The notes beneath the pieces are model-generated. The model did not search any database, was not told the origin of the DNA, and saw nothing but the letters and a program-made list of their open reading frames with translations. DNA of 64,000 bases, taken from contig WNNJ02000629.1 in NCBI GenBank assembly GCA_012934845.2, positions 1 through 64,000 of the forward strand, read 5' to 3'. Each line of letters begins with the position of its first letter. Within the stretch, counting starts at the first letter, position 1. This stretch comes from Pomphorhynchus laevis. Lineage: Eukaryota > Acanthocephala > Palaeacanthocephala > Echinorhynchida > Pomphorhynchidae. Positions 31,675 through 43,860 of this stretch are shown in pieces. The translations under genes were made by a program, and so were the position numbers.

Positions 31675-34125
31675 TTGACAACTTCATCATCCGACTCAAA
31701 CGCCCCTCTTCCACTGATTCCATCCGGTTCATCAACATTCTATCCATGTACAATTGCAAACTCATCTCCACTGCACCCCCACATATATCCTTGGTGGCGC
31801 ACTTGACATCATAGCTGTCCCAGATCGTTTTGCTGACTACACCTCACTGCACATATTCGATCCTGGTCTATCCGATAACTTTCTCGTAACGCTTGATTTT
31901 ACTTCCAACCACTCCCCTCTCACACCTACCATCCTACGTCGCTCTTAGAGAAATCTTGGCATCTCTCTTCTCCGCTCTACTTTACTCAAATCGTCTTTAT
32001 CTTCTCGCACAATAACATCTTCCTCTCCTCACGATCTTGCCTTTTTTCGACTCTAAACGCACATCCACTCTCGATATTCTCTTGCCCTTCAAGCATCACC
32101 CTCACCGTCGCTTGTACTGTGCCCCATGGTTCGACATACAATGCCTACTCTCAAAGCGTCGACTCCGTCATGCTTTTCGAGTCTATCACCACTCTCTCAG
32201 ACGTGATATCCGCTCGCTCACTCCGTCTCTCCGTGATTACTATCTTGCTCTTCGCTGTTTTAGTCTCAACCTACTACGTACTATATACAACTCCTTCTGG
32301 CAGCATAAAATCAACACTTCATTAACCTCTAAGTCTCTATGGCATACTTTTAACTCAATCCTTTCTCGCTCCTCTTCGTCTTGCAACATAAATCACAATG
32401 ATTATTCGTCATTTCTTCAAATAAAAGTATCCACTTTGCACTATCACAACCCCATCTCCATTTCATCTCACTTCTTCTTGCCTGTCCTCATCCTCCCAGA
32501 ACTCTTTCATCTTCTCCCTGTCTCACCTGCCGAAGTCTCATCTGCCTTCATGTCCTTGCCGAACAAAACCTCACCTGCCGATCCACTGCCTACCCCCATA
32601 CTTAAATCCATATGCTCATCGATATCCCTTTTCCTCACCACCTTGTTTAACTCGTCCATCCGCAGTCGTATCTTTCCTTCACACTGGCAATTCGCCATTG
32701 TTCGTCCCCTCCTTAAGAAACAATCGCTCGACCATCACTTCCTTCTAGCTATCGCCCCATTTAACTCATCCCTACTCTTTCCAAGCTCTTAGAGCGCCTT
32801 ATCTTAATACAAATCAATGTTTATTTTTCTTCATCAAATCTGTACCCTTATTTCCAATCCGCTTTCCGCTATAATCATTTCACATAAATCGTCTGCATGA
32901 AAGTTTATAACAATTTACTCATTTTTCGTGACAATGCTCTATATAGTGTTCTTATCTCTCTCGACGTCTCCTCCGCCTTCGACATCGACGACCACTCCAT
33001 CCTCCTTTCTCGCCTTCGTTGTGATTACGGCTTTTCTTTCTCCTCCGTAACATAATTCGCCTCATATCTATCCGACCGTTCCTTTCGCGTCTGTTCAAAT
33101 TCATCATCTTTTCTTATCCCTATTTTCTGCGGAGTCCCACAAGGTTCAATCGTAGAACCCCTGCTTTTCCTTCTTCTACTTGACAATCTCTCTTCGTTTA
33201 ACAAACCTTAATCCTTTAACGTCATGCAATACGCCGATGACATCCTCATCTATGTTCATGCACCCGCCCATCGCATACACCATATCGCCATTCATGCCTA
33301 TGTCTTCCTTCTATCTACAAACGTCTCACCCATCTTAGTCTTGTTATAAGCCCAGACAAGTCCAAAATAAGGTGGATCCTCCCCCGTCAACCTAACATAT
33401 ATCCTCCCCCTGTATCTTTTGCCTCTTCAATCATCACTATAGTTCACAATCGCACTTTCTTATGATTCCATTTCGATGATCACCTTTCCCTTAAACCCCT
33501 CGTCCGCGACGATATCCGCTCGTATAACTTAATTCTCCGTGACATCCGTCGTATCCGCCTCCTTATCGACTTCCATTCACGTAGGTATCTTTCATCGTTT
33601 ATTTTCCCTAAAATCGATTACTGCCTCAGCCTTTTTGCCAATTCTCCAAAATCCAACATCCTACCCCTACAACGTATCATCAACTACGCCGTTCGAGTGC
33701 TCATACTTCTCCAACGCTTTGACCACACATCTACATATATTGCCCAACTTTCCTGGACCACCATCCACATCCGCGTACAAGTCCGCCTTCTTCTCGTAAC
33801 TTTTCGGCTCATCGTGTCGGCTTCCCATCGTTCATCAACCTCCGTTTCTTAAACGACACGCGCCCCCACCTCTCTCTATCACTGCGTTCCCGTAATTCCA
33901 TCTTACTCCACGTTCCCAATTACTCTAACAACTACGGTCTCCGATCATTCCTCGCCTCCGCCCCACTCGACTGAAATCATCTCCCTCTCAACGTCCGCCT
34001 CGCTCCCTTCCTTATTACATTCAAATACCATTTATGTACCCACCTTCTCGACACATGATTTAGATTTTTGTTCTTTTTTGTGGTCATGTAAGCGTGCGCC
34101 GGCACACATTTGTCACGTAAAAATA
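31675..34125 (+). mobile_element. LINE, CR1/L2-like family A, longest plus-strand copy
   Basis: It covers the endonuclease end ('YILGGALDIIAVPDRF', 'DPGLSDNFLVTLDF'), the whole RT ('PNKTSPADPLPTPILKSI', 'FDIDDHSILL'-type box, 'MQYADDILIYVHAP'), the C-terminal block ('PNYSNNYGLRSFL') and the family tail 'catgtaagcgtgcgccggca' plus 'aaaataaatc'. The longest frame is 251 codons (32037-32792), interrupted by frameshifts and stops elsewhere. It is 5'-truncated in the endonuclease. It is the best reference for the 3' half of this family in the window. Confidence 0.88.
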
Positions 34126-34139
34126 AATCTGTTTTTTTT

Positions 34140-34872
34140 ATAGTTCAAAACATACATTAAACTGTATCAATGTTTCAACGGAAATAATATTAAAATTTTA
34201 ATTATTTATTTTTATCACAGATTAAAGCTCTTTTAAATTAAATTTTTTTCAACAAATTAGATCAAACAAGTAATTTTATTATTTCGTCACTCAATATTCA
34301 TTCGTGATAATATATGAAGACGTAAATTTTATGAGCCCAAATATCTTATTTTTAATTATTTTTGCTGGATTGCTAAACGAGTAAGCGAATTGTTAACGAG
34401 TAAAAATGAAATTTCTACTCGTCAATTGCCACATGTCTTTCTCTTTGTAGATTACAAATACGGAAGCCAAGATGAATTATTAAATATGAACGTTGTTAAA
34501 AAATAAATTAAAAGAGTTTGCTAATTAGCTGAAAATAAATCAAAGCTAATCAACAAAAAGCCAAAATATTTTTAAACTTAAAAGTATATTTATAACTCCC
34601 AAAATATTTAAATTTTAAAGTCTACAGTCAGTTTCATATGTCAGTTAAAGAATTTACTTTATATTTTTATAATAAGTGAGTTAATTTATTCATTTATATG
34701 TAATAATTTAAATTGTGTATTAAATACAATGAAGATGAAAAATCAAGCACAAACACATAATGATAAAGCAAAATCAGCAAAATCTGATACATTTGAAGTT
34801 GTTGAAATATGGTTTAGTAAATAAACGAGCAATTCTTTTGATAGTTTATATCATCTCTAAGTAAAAAATTTA
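34140..34872. other. Intergenic DNA between LINE and NDUFB11
   Basis: The plus strand holds an unrecognised open stretch of about 60 codons ending at about 34505 ('FVDYKYGSQDELLNMNVVKK' then stop) and a 31-codon ATG frame at 34731-34826. Neither matches a known protein. Either could be the 3' exon of a convergent gene or chance. Confidence 0.3.
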
Positions 34873-37800
34873 TTAGATTATAATTTCAACGCCTTCCAGT
34901 TCTTCTTCACTCGGCAAAATTATCTTATCCTCAGGAATCAAATTAGGGTCCACAAGAGGTAAACCGGCAGCTTCTCTTCTCGCCAATTCAAGAAAAGCCT
35001 CCCGTCGTATGTATACTTTTTGCCTTTGCATAACAAATAACATGTTACATTTAAAATATATTCAGTTTAGTACCTAATATCCGGAAGGTATTTGTAGAAA
35101 AACATAGCAGAGATCATGGTGAAGCAGAGGACAAAGGCAAGGTAATTATAAAGATAGCGATCCAAAGTTACATCGTGATTGTCACAGCCATAAAAAGTAT
35201 GCTAAACAATCCATAAATTTATATAAGTTAATAAGTAAATCTTAAGTCCATAAGTTAATCTTAAGTTAATATACTAGATTTTAAATAATTTTAAATATTT
35301 TAAAATATTATATTTGATAGGACAAATGCATTTTTGTAATAAAGTGAAATAAATTAATAATCAAAACAAGAGAAATTTGAAATTAATATATAAAAACAAT
35401 AAATTCAGCAAATAAAATAGACAATGAAAGCGCAAAATGTTTGAGAATAACCAATTCTGATGTTGTCGTCAGACAGCCTAATTTAAAAGACCCGTGATTA
35501 ATGCAATGCTATAAGTTAATGATTCATGTCATTCCACTCAATAAACTCAACTTCAATAAGAGTAAATTATTAATCCAACAATCTTTTAACCTCTTAAAAG
35601 GAAATTGAATTTGACGCTTGTTAAATCTCTTTAAATTTATCTCATTAAATTGAAAATCAGATCGGATGAGTAAAGTATAACAAAATTTACCTATTTCATA
35701 CTACCCTTTTAGCAGTAATAAATCGAAATCAATTAAAACTAATTCACTACACTTTATCTGCTAAAAGTTTTTTGATTGTACATTTCTTTCCCGTATTACA
35801 CACTGTGGTTTGCTCCAAAAAACAAGATAAAATGTCTTCACCCTGGGAAAAAAAGGGTACTTTATTTAGAGTAGAAAATGCTTATAATCCAGAGTAAGAA
35901 AATAAATCAGAATGTGAAATTAAATGAAAAACGAATAAATTAAAGAAAGTGAGGGAAATATATCGAAGAAGATAGAGGTGACTGAATATGTAGCAAAACG
36001 TTGGAGGCACAAGAGGAGGACTACATAGTTAAATGATTCGTTAAAGAGGATTAAGAAAATTGTGAATTGGATATGCCGAGTCAATACCTTTCAGATTTAT
36101 TGTGAAGGAAAAACCTTCGTGTAGTAAAGTATACGTATTTTAAAGAGTGGAAACGACGTGGAAGAACGGAAATTAGCTGGTAAAGAATTCCATTCGAGTG
36201 GAACGGCCACGATAAAAGAATGGAGATCGTGATCAGTTAATTGCGCAGGAGCGTGTAGAAGTAGATAATTACTCGATTGCAATGTCATGGAAACAGAGAG
36301 TCAGTCATCAAGATGAGCAAGGTTCAGATTAAAAAAGGCGTAACCAGATAATAGACGAAAGGTAATGAGACGCAAACGAGAATTGTTAAAGTGGAAACCT
36401 AGAGATATCAGATTCTCAACGATTGGAAGAATGATCGAATTAATAGATAAAATAGATGGATTTATGTCGAGGTGATGATGGATGATCCACATGATTTTGG
36501 ACTTTTCAGTATTAAAAGCTAGACGAAGAGATCAAAGATGGTTGGAGATAGACATAAGTAGTCTTATGAGTAGTCTCATAAGTAGTTATAAGTAATAGGC
36601 TGCAAGATCATAGATATAAAGATGATGTGCGTGAGGGTAATGGAGAATATCATCGGTATACTGCATCAAATAAAAAATGTAGTACTAAGTTATAACAGAC
36701 AAGTTTTGGATAAAAATAGAGAACATTATTGGACCTTTGACACAGCCTTGGAGAACACCACGCAAAATGAAGAGAGTGATAAAGATGAGTTGTAGTGAAC
36801 ACATAAAGAGCGACTGGAAAGATAAGTGAATCAAGCTGCAGTAGAATAAAATAAAACAGTCATGGCGAAACCAAGAGAGAAGGGTAGAATGATCGTCGAT
36901 GTAGATCAATCTGCACTAGTTGAGAAAACGTCACTGGCTATTGGTACATCAAATTGGTGCGGAGTACTCAATTAAACAACATGAAAAATCCAACATTATT
37001 TAATCATACTATTGAACGCCTGATATTCTAGAATGCGCTTACATTTACTCACAGTTGAAACTTTTTGCCATGTTCATGAATCTTTGCAAGTTTGTATCAT
37101 GATCTTCCGAGTTCCGTCCCCAACCAATGATGTCGTCGATATGAGCTTACGTTCCTTTCACGTCGTTGTCACGTATTAGTTTGCGCATAATACGTTGAAA
37201 GACCGGTACAGCATTAGTTAGGCCAAATGGCATACGCATGAATTGGTTAGACACGTTCTAAGGAAGTTTCGAATAAAATCGACTTAGTCGATATTGATTC
37301 ACCCCTTGTTATTCTTGAATTGATAAAATAATAACCTACACAACGAAATGAATTAATATGCATGAGTACATTGATATGTTAGTATAGAATCGATGCCAAC
37401 TTAAAGAACGTTTGTCGACGGAACTACCGACACAATACCATATTTTGAGGTATACAGCAAACACAAAATACGAATTTTTCCAACAATAGTTAAGTCATTG
37501 ACATTTATGTAAAAAGGAAACGGTACAAACACATATTTTCGAGATACTAGTCATTTGAAGCAATTATGATAGTCTTTTTCTAACTGACAGTTATTTTAAA
37601 CAATTTGGATAATGTTTTTCTAACTGACACTACAAATTCGCGACGAAAGATAAAGTTTCCGATACAAGACTATGAAAGACTATATGCCATTCCTCTCGTA
37701 AGACTATTAAAGACGATATGCCGCTCCTCTCAAGTTTGGAAATCAAAATGTTGTGATCAAAACTATCAAAGGCTTTGATACTGTTAAAAAATAACGTACA

Positions 37801-40800
37801 TCAAGACCAAGGTTCACACTATATGTCCAACTCTAACAAGCAAGGACGATATTGGTAACTGTTGAGTGACAACGGCGAAAACCATTTCTACGCGAAGAGG
37901 GCAAACCAAACCGATCCAAAAAAAGAATAATTTGACAATAGATAATTATGCAAAGGAACGAAGAGTTATTGTTCAGGAATTGCCAACACAGTACGCATAT
38001 CTTGCTTTAGAATATGACGATATATTGATCGTTTCCAGTCGACTGGTAAATTTGATGAATGTTGGGAAAAGCTAAACATAAGTCACAAAACAAAACATAT
38101 AATCAGCAAAACAATCGAAGGAAGGTCATCAAGGCCGCAAACACAACTCCTTAGCAGTTTCACCAGTTTCGTGTTGACAGATTGAAATTATGAGGAATCA
38201 AAACTAAGTATTTTTTCAGACTGAAAAGAAAAATGATTAGCGAAGACAGTAGAAATTACACAAGGCAGCCTAATATAATGGAGCTTTCGTTAGATCCCTT
38301 TGACATCCCTTAAACAGTGTGTTACGATGCCGCAAGGAGTCCCTCAGAGTAGAATCAAACCCATTATGTCGTAAACATGTTTTCTTATAAATTATTTTCA
38401 ATGGTGCAAATTCATCTGCGATGAATAAAATATTTTGCTCTAATGACGTCCAACAATCATCAACAGTAGAATGACAACGTAATGAAATAAATTACCGGTA
38501 GGAAGAATAGTGGCAAAATGAGATCGGAAAGCGAAAACATCGACATCTATAAGGTTTAAGATGAAGTGGATTCAGAGGTCTCAATATTTGAGTTTATTAA
38601 GTATATACCGCGAGAAGCAAATTGTTTACGTGAAAATGCAGGATTTTTTACGCGTGAGAAGGATAAGAATAGACGAGTGCTATATACATGACGAACATAT
38701 ACAGTATTAACGATAATATATAGACAGTGTTACAAGCAACACCAATCTATATAAATACAGCATTTCGTAAGAAATCCTGAATCGTTGCTTACTCAACACA
38801 TTCGTGCACCACCATTATACATGCCGTATCCATTAAGGATTCAACGAGTGCAGCGACAATTCAGCAACAACCTCTGTCTAGTTTTTAAGGATGGTCCGCA
38901 CAGCAATTAGATCTGGTAAAGAGAGTAAGCCTCAGTCAATTAAGCAAAGTGTCGGAAACGCCTTTATTCACAATGTTAAACAGGAACTGAAACGACCAGT
39001 TTGTACCTCATTCTACTGATTAGTGTTACCGGGTACTCATTTGTCGTCTAGAAGTAGCATGGTGACTAAAAGTCGTGAATCGAAGTCCAGCCTATCAGGC
39101 AACACCATTATATATAATATATATACCATTATGTATAATTCTATAAGCATTTATTATCTAAGCATCATCTCCATCCTGCCATTCTCTAAGCATCCATTCG
39201 TTCGCATTCTGCACGTTCTGATCGCTGTAGATTGATCGTACGCATCTGCTAAGTGAATGTCTCGACTTAAGGCTTGGTTTATCAGCATGATTTGACTAAG
39301 TGTTGATATGCGAGTACGCTGATAGGCAAGCTGCGTCCCGCCTTATATTCACTGGTGGGATGCCATATAATACCGGAAGCAACTCGGTAGGTGTGGGAAG
39401 TATGGCACCACTGACGATTATGATAGCATCATTAAGGCTAACGTCAATTTCTTGACATGACAGCTTCTACTCCACACCGGGATCGCATACTCTGCTGCGA
39501 GTGACACATAGCCAAAACGGACGTACGTAGAGTGTGAAAGCATGATCCCCAATAAATTACGGCAACTCGGTGCACGAGGTTACATCGAGCTTGCACTTTT
39601 GATGAGGTAGATACAATATGCTTCCTGTATGAGAGCGTGCGATCTAGTGTCACTCCGTGATACTTGGGAAATTAATCGTTAGGTAGCTTGACCCCATCAA
39701 TAAACACGTTTAATGTAGCATTAGTCTGATGATTATCAAGATGGAAAAGAATGCTACTGTTTCGTCCACGTTCAGCCGTAGGTGCCACTTTCTGAAGTAT
39801 GCCGATATCGCAGTCACGTCTGCAGACAGTGTGCTACTGAGTACAGAACAATCAAGTGTGTTGAAAAGATTTCCGTATCGTCCGCACAAATGTTTTTTGA
39901 GCTGTAAGTGGCATATCTGATGTGAACAAGTTTAATAGAAGCGGGGAAAGTACAGAACCTTACGGTAGGCCGTTGTTGAGTCGTCGCTCTCTCGAAAGTG
40001 TGCCACCCAATTGTACCTTAAATTGTCGGTTTGAGAACATATCGATGATGAGGCGAATTAAAGTGCATAACGTGCAATAAGTGAATAGACGAGTGCAATA
40101 TAAGTGAATATACGAGTACAATATAAGTGAAAGGCGAGTGCAACATAAGTGAATAAACGAGTGCAATATAAGTGAATAGACGAGTGCAATATAAGTGAAT
40201 AGACGAGTGTAATATAAGTGAATAGACGAGTGTAATATAAGTGAATAGACAAGTGCAATGAATGAACGAGTGTATACTCGGGGGTAATGATTTATTTGCA
40301 CAGGTGACGAAGATGTATAAACAGGATTGGACGAGTAATCCGTACGATAAATGCTCCGTAAAGGCGACATATTAACGAGAATAAGAATACTGGAAGGTCA
40401 AAGAGCAGGATGATAATCATCCGGATTACGAGTGGATACGTATGTAGATAAGCAACTGATAGATAATTAGAAGCATTGTGATGTGATAGAAAGTCGTGGT
40501 TGCAGTGAGTACGATTGATGCTTTGACAATGTAGAGTATTGCAAGCTATTTATTGCGATATGACACTGTCATCAATGAATGAACTATATTGTGCTCCATA
40601 TTCTGATATATCGATGTTGGTAGGAATAGATGAATGATATAGGTCTACATTGACAAAGTCCTTATTGACTCAAGTACAGTTTATGATAAAGATACGCTAT
40701 CTAGCTGATCAGTTGAGGTGGCATGGATAATAATGCAAATTTAGATGCAGGACAAAAACATCAGATAAACTAATTGTAGTTTGCAACAATTGAGGAACGT

Positions 40801-41895
40801 TCACAAGTGTCCAGCCATCACAGTCTGCTGAGTCACTACTTACTGTTAGTGTCACGTAAACTTGTCATGATGATGGCAGGCATATCGCCTGTTTTGAGCA
40901 TGTGCCGCATCATCGTCTAGGTATTCCTTGATAAGTAATCAATAATTATATTAAAACCAAATAAGGATAAGAACTGCTTGTATATAAATGGATATCGAGC
41001 AATTATATCGTCTTCTTATCGTTGCTTTCCGCCTTGTAACTTTTCATAGCCCTTCATTTCTCAACCTTCCTTTTTTTTGATAATTGTCGTCCTGTTTACT
41101 GTTCCTTGCGTTTCTGTAATTCCCTTCTTTTACATGTCCCAAACTACTCTACCTCCATTGGACTTCGCTCCTTCATTGTGGCTGCTCCTATATCGTGGAA
41201 CCATCTGCCCATTCATATACGCCAATCAACTTCCTTGCCGTGCTTCAAACGCCAAATTCGATCACATTTAAACAATTTATCTGCTTGACTTTTTCATTTT
41301 TGTTTGTGGACTTGTAAGCGTACAGCTTGTACGCATTTGCCACATTAAATAAATTTGTATTATTATTAATTGTGCTCAGATCAACACTACAACATAGAAA
41401 TGTAATCAGAAAATTTTTAAGATCAATGTATATATTAAATCTTGTATCGTTGAGTTTTCATGATCGTTAACAACCGTAGATCGTTTTCTTGTAGTTATTA
41501 TTAAACTGTTTATGAACTTTTTTGGCGTACCTTGATTTTAAATTTTAGGTTTTCTCCCTTGTACCCAAGAGAAGGAACAATTAATCTTCAATTCATTTTT
41601 AAAATAAAAATCGATAAGAAAAGTCTAACTATTTAGATGGTAAAATTGTTTTTGCTCGTACATTTCTTTCACGCCTTTCCCACTGTGGTTTGTTCCAAGA
41701 ACGAGCCAATATTTCTTCTTCACTCGGGAAGTTAGGCACGTGCTTCCTAGCCAGTTCGTTTAATTGTGTGCTACTCGTTGAAGAGCTAGTAGTACCAGAT
41801 GCTGCAGTAGAATAATTTGCGGTGAATATACGTCGATAGCAAAATGGAAGAACCTTAAAGGTTAACGAATTCAATTTCGTACCCATTAGACTCAT
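34873..41895 (-). CDS. NDUFB11: NADH dehydrogenase 1 beta subunit 11 (NDUFB11/ESSS), spliced
   Basis: NDUFB11 is a single-pass accessory subunit of the membrane arm of mitochondrial complex I. Exon 2 (35074-35201) reads 'HTFYGCDNHDVTLDRY', then the membrane helix 'YLAFVLCFTMISAMFFY' and 'KYLPDI'. Exon 3 (34873-35023) reads 'RREAFLELARREAAGLP', 'LVDPNLIPEDKIILPSEEEL' and the stop, a clear match to arthropod NDUFB11 tails and to 'RREAERLVKYREANGLP' of the human protein. They are joined by a 50-bp intron (35024-35073, gtacta...caaag). The probable first exon is 41662-41895: a basic, Ser/Thr-rich mitochondrial presequence and 'NKPQWERRERN' ending at donor gtacga, phase 0 as needed. That would give 170 residues and a 6.4-kb intron. 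Exon 1 is less certain than exons 2-3; its own frame runs on to a stop at 41629. Confidence 0.82.
35771..35862 (-). pseudogene. Decayed partial copy of the 41.6-kb exon
   Basis: About 90 bp match 41647-41738 with shared stretches 'gtacatttctttc', 'cactgtggtttg' and 'cttcaccc/actcggga'. Translation of the intact copy there is 'LARSWNKPQWERRERNVR'; this copy has lost the frame. It lies only 570 bp upstream of NDUFB11 exon 2, where a first exon would be expected, so it may be the ancestral exon position or a remnant of a local duplication. Confidence 0.6.
36080..36960 (-). mobile_element. LINE, CR1/L2-like family B, truncated
   Basis: Minus-strand pieces encode 'GVLQGCVKGPIMFSIF' (RT box B), 'IVENLISLGFHFNNSRL' and the C-terminal 'LLLHAPAQLTDHDLHSFIVA'. 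It is related to family A but clearly diverged. A second member of B is at 40995-41350. The region between the RT palm and C-terminus is shortened. Confidence 0.75.
36990..37290 (-). mobile_element. Ty3/Gypsy RT fragment (fossil)
   Basis: The minus strand reads 'MRMPFGLTNAVPVFQRIMRK' and 'HIDDIIGWG', the RT palm of a Ty3/Gypsy element. It is distinct from but related to the copy at 22780. Only this piece remains, and it is broken and old. Confidence 0.7.
37640..37860 (-). mobile_element. Small LINE RT fragment
   Basis: The minus strand gives 'SIKAFDSFDHNILISKLERS', the RT palm A box with the typical 'DH.iLi.KLe' continuation. Only this box is recognisable. Confidence 0.55.
38280..38400 (+). 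mobile_element. Small LINE RT fragment, opposite strand
   Basis: The plus strand gives 'VTMPQGVPQSRIKPIM', the RT B box (GVPQGS.LGP). Sequence from 38400 to 38730 is unassigned. Confidence 0.5.
38735..39105 (-). repeat. 378-bp repeat module, inverted copy
   Basis: Reads on the minus strand the same module as 30486-30865, including 'atacggcatgtataatgg' and 'gtgttgagtaagcaacg'. It keeps the segment that the second tandem copy at 30866 lacks. Confidence 0.8.
39150..40380 (-). mobile_element. LINE, jockey-like RT region, decayed
   Basis: Minus-strand translation gives 'IDMFSNRQFKVQLGGTLS' and 'ERRLNNGLPQGSVL'-type B box near 39960-40050, then 'WHLRLNVDETVAF', then 'VTLDRTLSYRKHIV', 'KVQARCNLVHRVA' and 'LRTSVLAMCHSQ' (39444-39653). 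These are the thumb and connection motifs of jockey-type LINEs. A 23-bp minisatellite has expanded inside the RT frame at 40074-40262. Confidence 0.78.
40074..40262. repeat. 23-bp minisatellite inside a LINE
   Basis: Unit 'ataagtgaatagacgagtgc' plus 'aat', about 8 copies with single-base variants and one shortened unit. Because 23 is not a multiple of 3, it reads open in more than one minus-strand frame, which explains the overlapping 136- and 66-codon frames here. Confidence 0.88.
40380..40990. other. Unassigned, probably LINE-derived
   Basis: Moderately GC-rich compared with host spacers and adjoining the jockey-like fragment. No motif could be identified. Confidence 0.3.
40995..41350 (+). 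mobile_element. LINE, CR1/L2-like family B, 3' end
   Basis: The plus-strand frame (41106-41288) reads 'NSLLLHVPNYSTSIGLRSFI' and 'PISWNHLPIHIRQS', then a stop and the tail 'cttgtaagcgtacagcttgt' 'acgcatttgccac', a diverged version of the family A tail, ending in 'aaataaatttgtattattatt'. Confidence 0.8.
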
Positions 41896-42524
41896 CTAAA
41901 AGTCGTTATTTGACGAAACTAAAATAAATTATAATAAAAATATAACATTTAAATTATAAAATTTAAAATATAATGACCGGAGAGCAAAGACCTTTGTACT
42001 TTAACGTATAAGCGCAGGCGATTCAGAATGGAAACGCGGCATGTATCAAGGAAAACCCCTCCGGGAACAGTCCTGCTCCATCTGGATGCGTCACATGAAA
42101 ACATAGTTCACTTGTCTAACTATATTTGTACATTATTTTTATTTATAAATTTGGATAATTTAAAAAATAATTTCACATTATAATTAATATTAATTTCATA
42201 TTAATATTAAATAATCGGAGAAATATTTCATATTTCTCCGATGACGTTAAAAAACGTTTTTATTATTAAACAATAAATGACGTTTTTCTGACCATTCAAA
42301 ATACGATGGAAAATCTTGTTAGCAACTAGCAAAATAAAAATAAACTTTTGTTTTATTTATCCTGATCCGGAATTACAAATTTAAAAAATATTACAACGTT
42401 ACCAAGAAAATATGCTGGCCATCGAATCGGGTGATAAGCATTTTATATAAAAAGACGTACAACAATAAGCGGAGATGCAACAAATGAAGAGTCGGGCTGC
42501 AATAATTATTTATTCGAATAATTA

Positions 42525-42712
42525 AAGGCAAAGTCTAGCACAATGAAATAATTCTTTTTAGTAATTCGGCAACTACTTGATGCCATCTCCAGAATATTGT
42601 ATTGATATACAATATTGAGAGAAAATATAAATATACAATATTCCCGAGAATGGCATAAAATAGTTGCCGAAATATTGAAAATAATTTTAATTCCTTTGTG
42701 TTGGACTTTACT
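42525..42712. repeat. Inverted repeat (~80-bp arms), foldback element
   Basis: Left arm contains 'aaagtctagcaca', 'attcggcaacta' and 'gaatattgtat'; the right arm has their complements 'atacaatattc', 'tagttgccgaa' and 'tgtgttggacttt'. The loop is about 20 bp. It resembles a MITE or foldback element. The surrounding 42100-43290 is otherwise AT-rich with nothing recognised. Confidence 0.75.
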
Positions 42713-43294
42713 TTTAAGTATCAAAATACGTGGCGAGCTGTGTCCAATAATCAACCAACGAATAAAAGGAAATGTTCGTATGTCTGATATTTTCCGGCGA
42801 ATAGGCTCGTCATTATAAAGCATCTAAGAAGAATATATAAAAGGAAAATAATCAATATCTACAAAGTAGAAACTAAAATATACATATTTAAAAAGGCTAA
42901 TTTCCTTCATAATCCGGAGACAAGATAAAATTTCGAGAATTTTTTAGAATATTCAATTTTAATTTAATCTTAGATTCAATTTTGCTAGAAACTGTTTATT
43001 TCTACGTATTGAGTTTTCAGTTGAATCTTTACAGTCTCATATTATTTGATGTCATCTTCAATAACCAAATTGAGAGTCACAATTATCAAGTTGTGACTTT
43101 AGGGTCACAAATATCGAGCATTTATTCCTCTTGTACTGTTAAACTACATCGGACTGACAATTAATCACAACACATCTCAAGCTTCAATTCTAGAAATCCA
43201 AGTCTATTTTGATTGATGTTATTATCATATAACGCGCTAGGCTAAGTATTCTTCTATCATTAAAACCATTTCGATGCTTTCTCAAATTTCGATT

Positions 43295-43422
43295 AACGTA
43301 TCAACGACCAATCTGATATTTGATTAAGGTATCAACGACCAATCTGATATTTGATTATGGTATCAACGACCAATCTGATATTTGATTAAGGTATCAACGA
43401 CCAATCTGGTATTTGATTAACT
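43295..43422. repeat. 31-bp tandem repeat, 4 copies
   Basis: Unit 'ggtatcaacgaccaatctga' plus 'tatttgattaa', four copies with two or three substitutions. Confidence 0.92.
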
Positions 43423-43860
43423 TGTAAATAATTATGCTTATTTTGTAATAATTAATTATTATTTAATATTAAATAATTTAGCATTTTATATGATATTAGG
43501 ATTAACTGAAATTTTATCTGCTGATTTAATATTTAATATTTATGTGTGAATACTTTAATATAAATATATATATCATTTAAAAATGCGACATAAAATATCT
43601 AGATAGATTCATGAATTCGTAACAAAACCTATCAAATTTAGGTTCCATAGTGTTTGGTATTATATTCGTCGAATCCCTATTGTTTGAAGATGCTTAAATA
43701 GCATTTTGCTTGTTATGCCTATTTTAGCTTTCTCTCTATTGTAAAGTAAATTTCAATCTCGTAGAAGCATTTCACATGGAAGCATTCATATGTTTAAGTG
43801 GATATGTGTATCAGTTTAACAGGCAACTTAGAGAAGAGTAAAGTGCATTCTTCTTTTTCT

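Noticed and set aside
34340-34826. Open plus-strand stretch ending DELLNMNVVKK and a 31-codon ATG frame
   Set aside because: Unrecognised, short, no confirmed splice sites. Mentioned under the intergenic entry only.
41960-42086. Plus-strand peptide AIQNGNAACIKENPSGNS ending at a stop, GC-richer than surroundings
   Set aside because: Only about 27 codons, weak acceptor, and it lies in the likely promoter region of the minus-strand NDUFB11. Not enough to call an exon.
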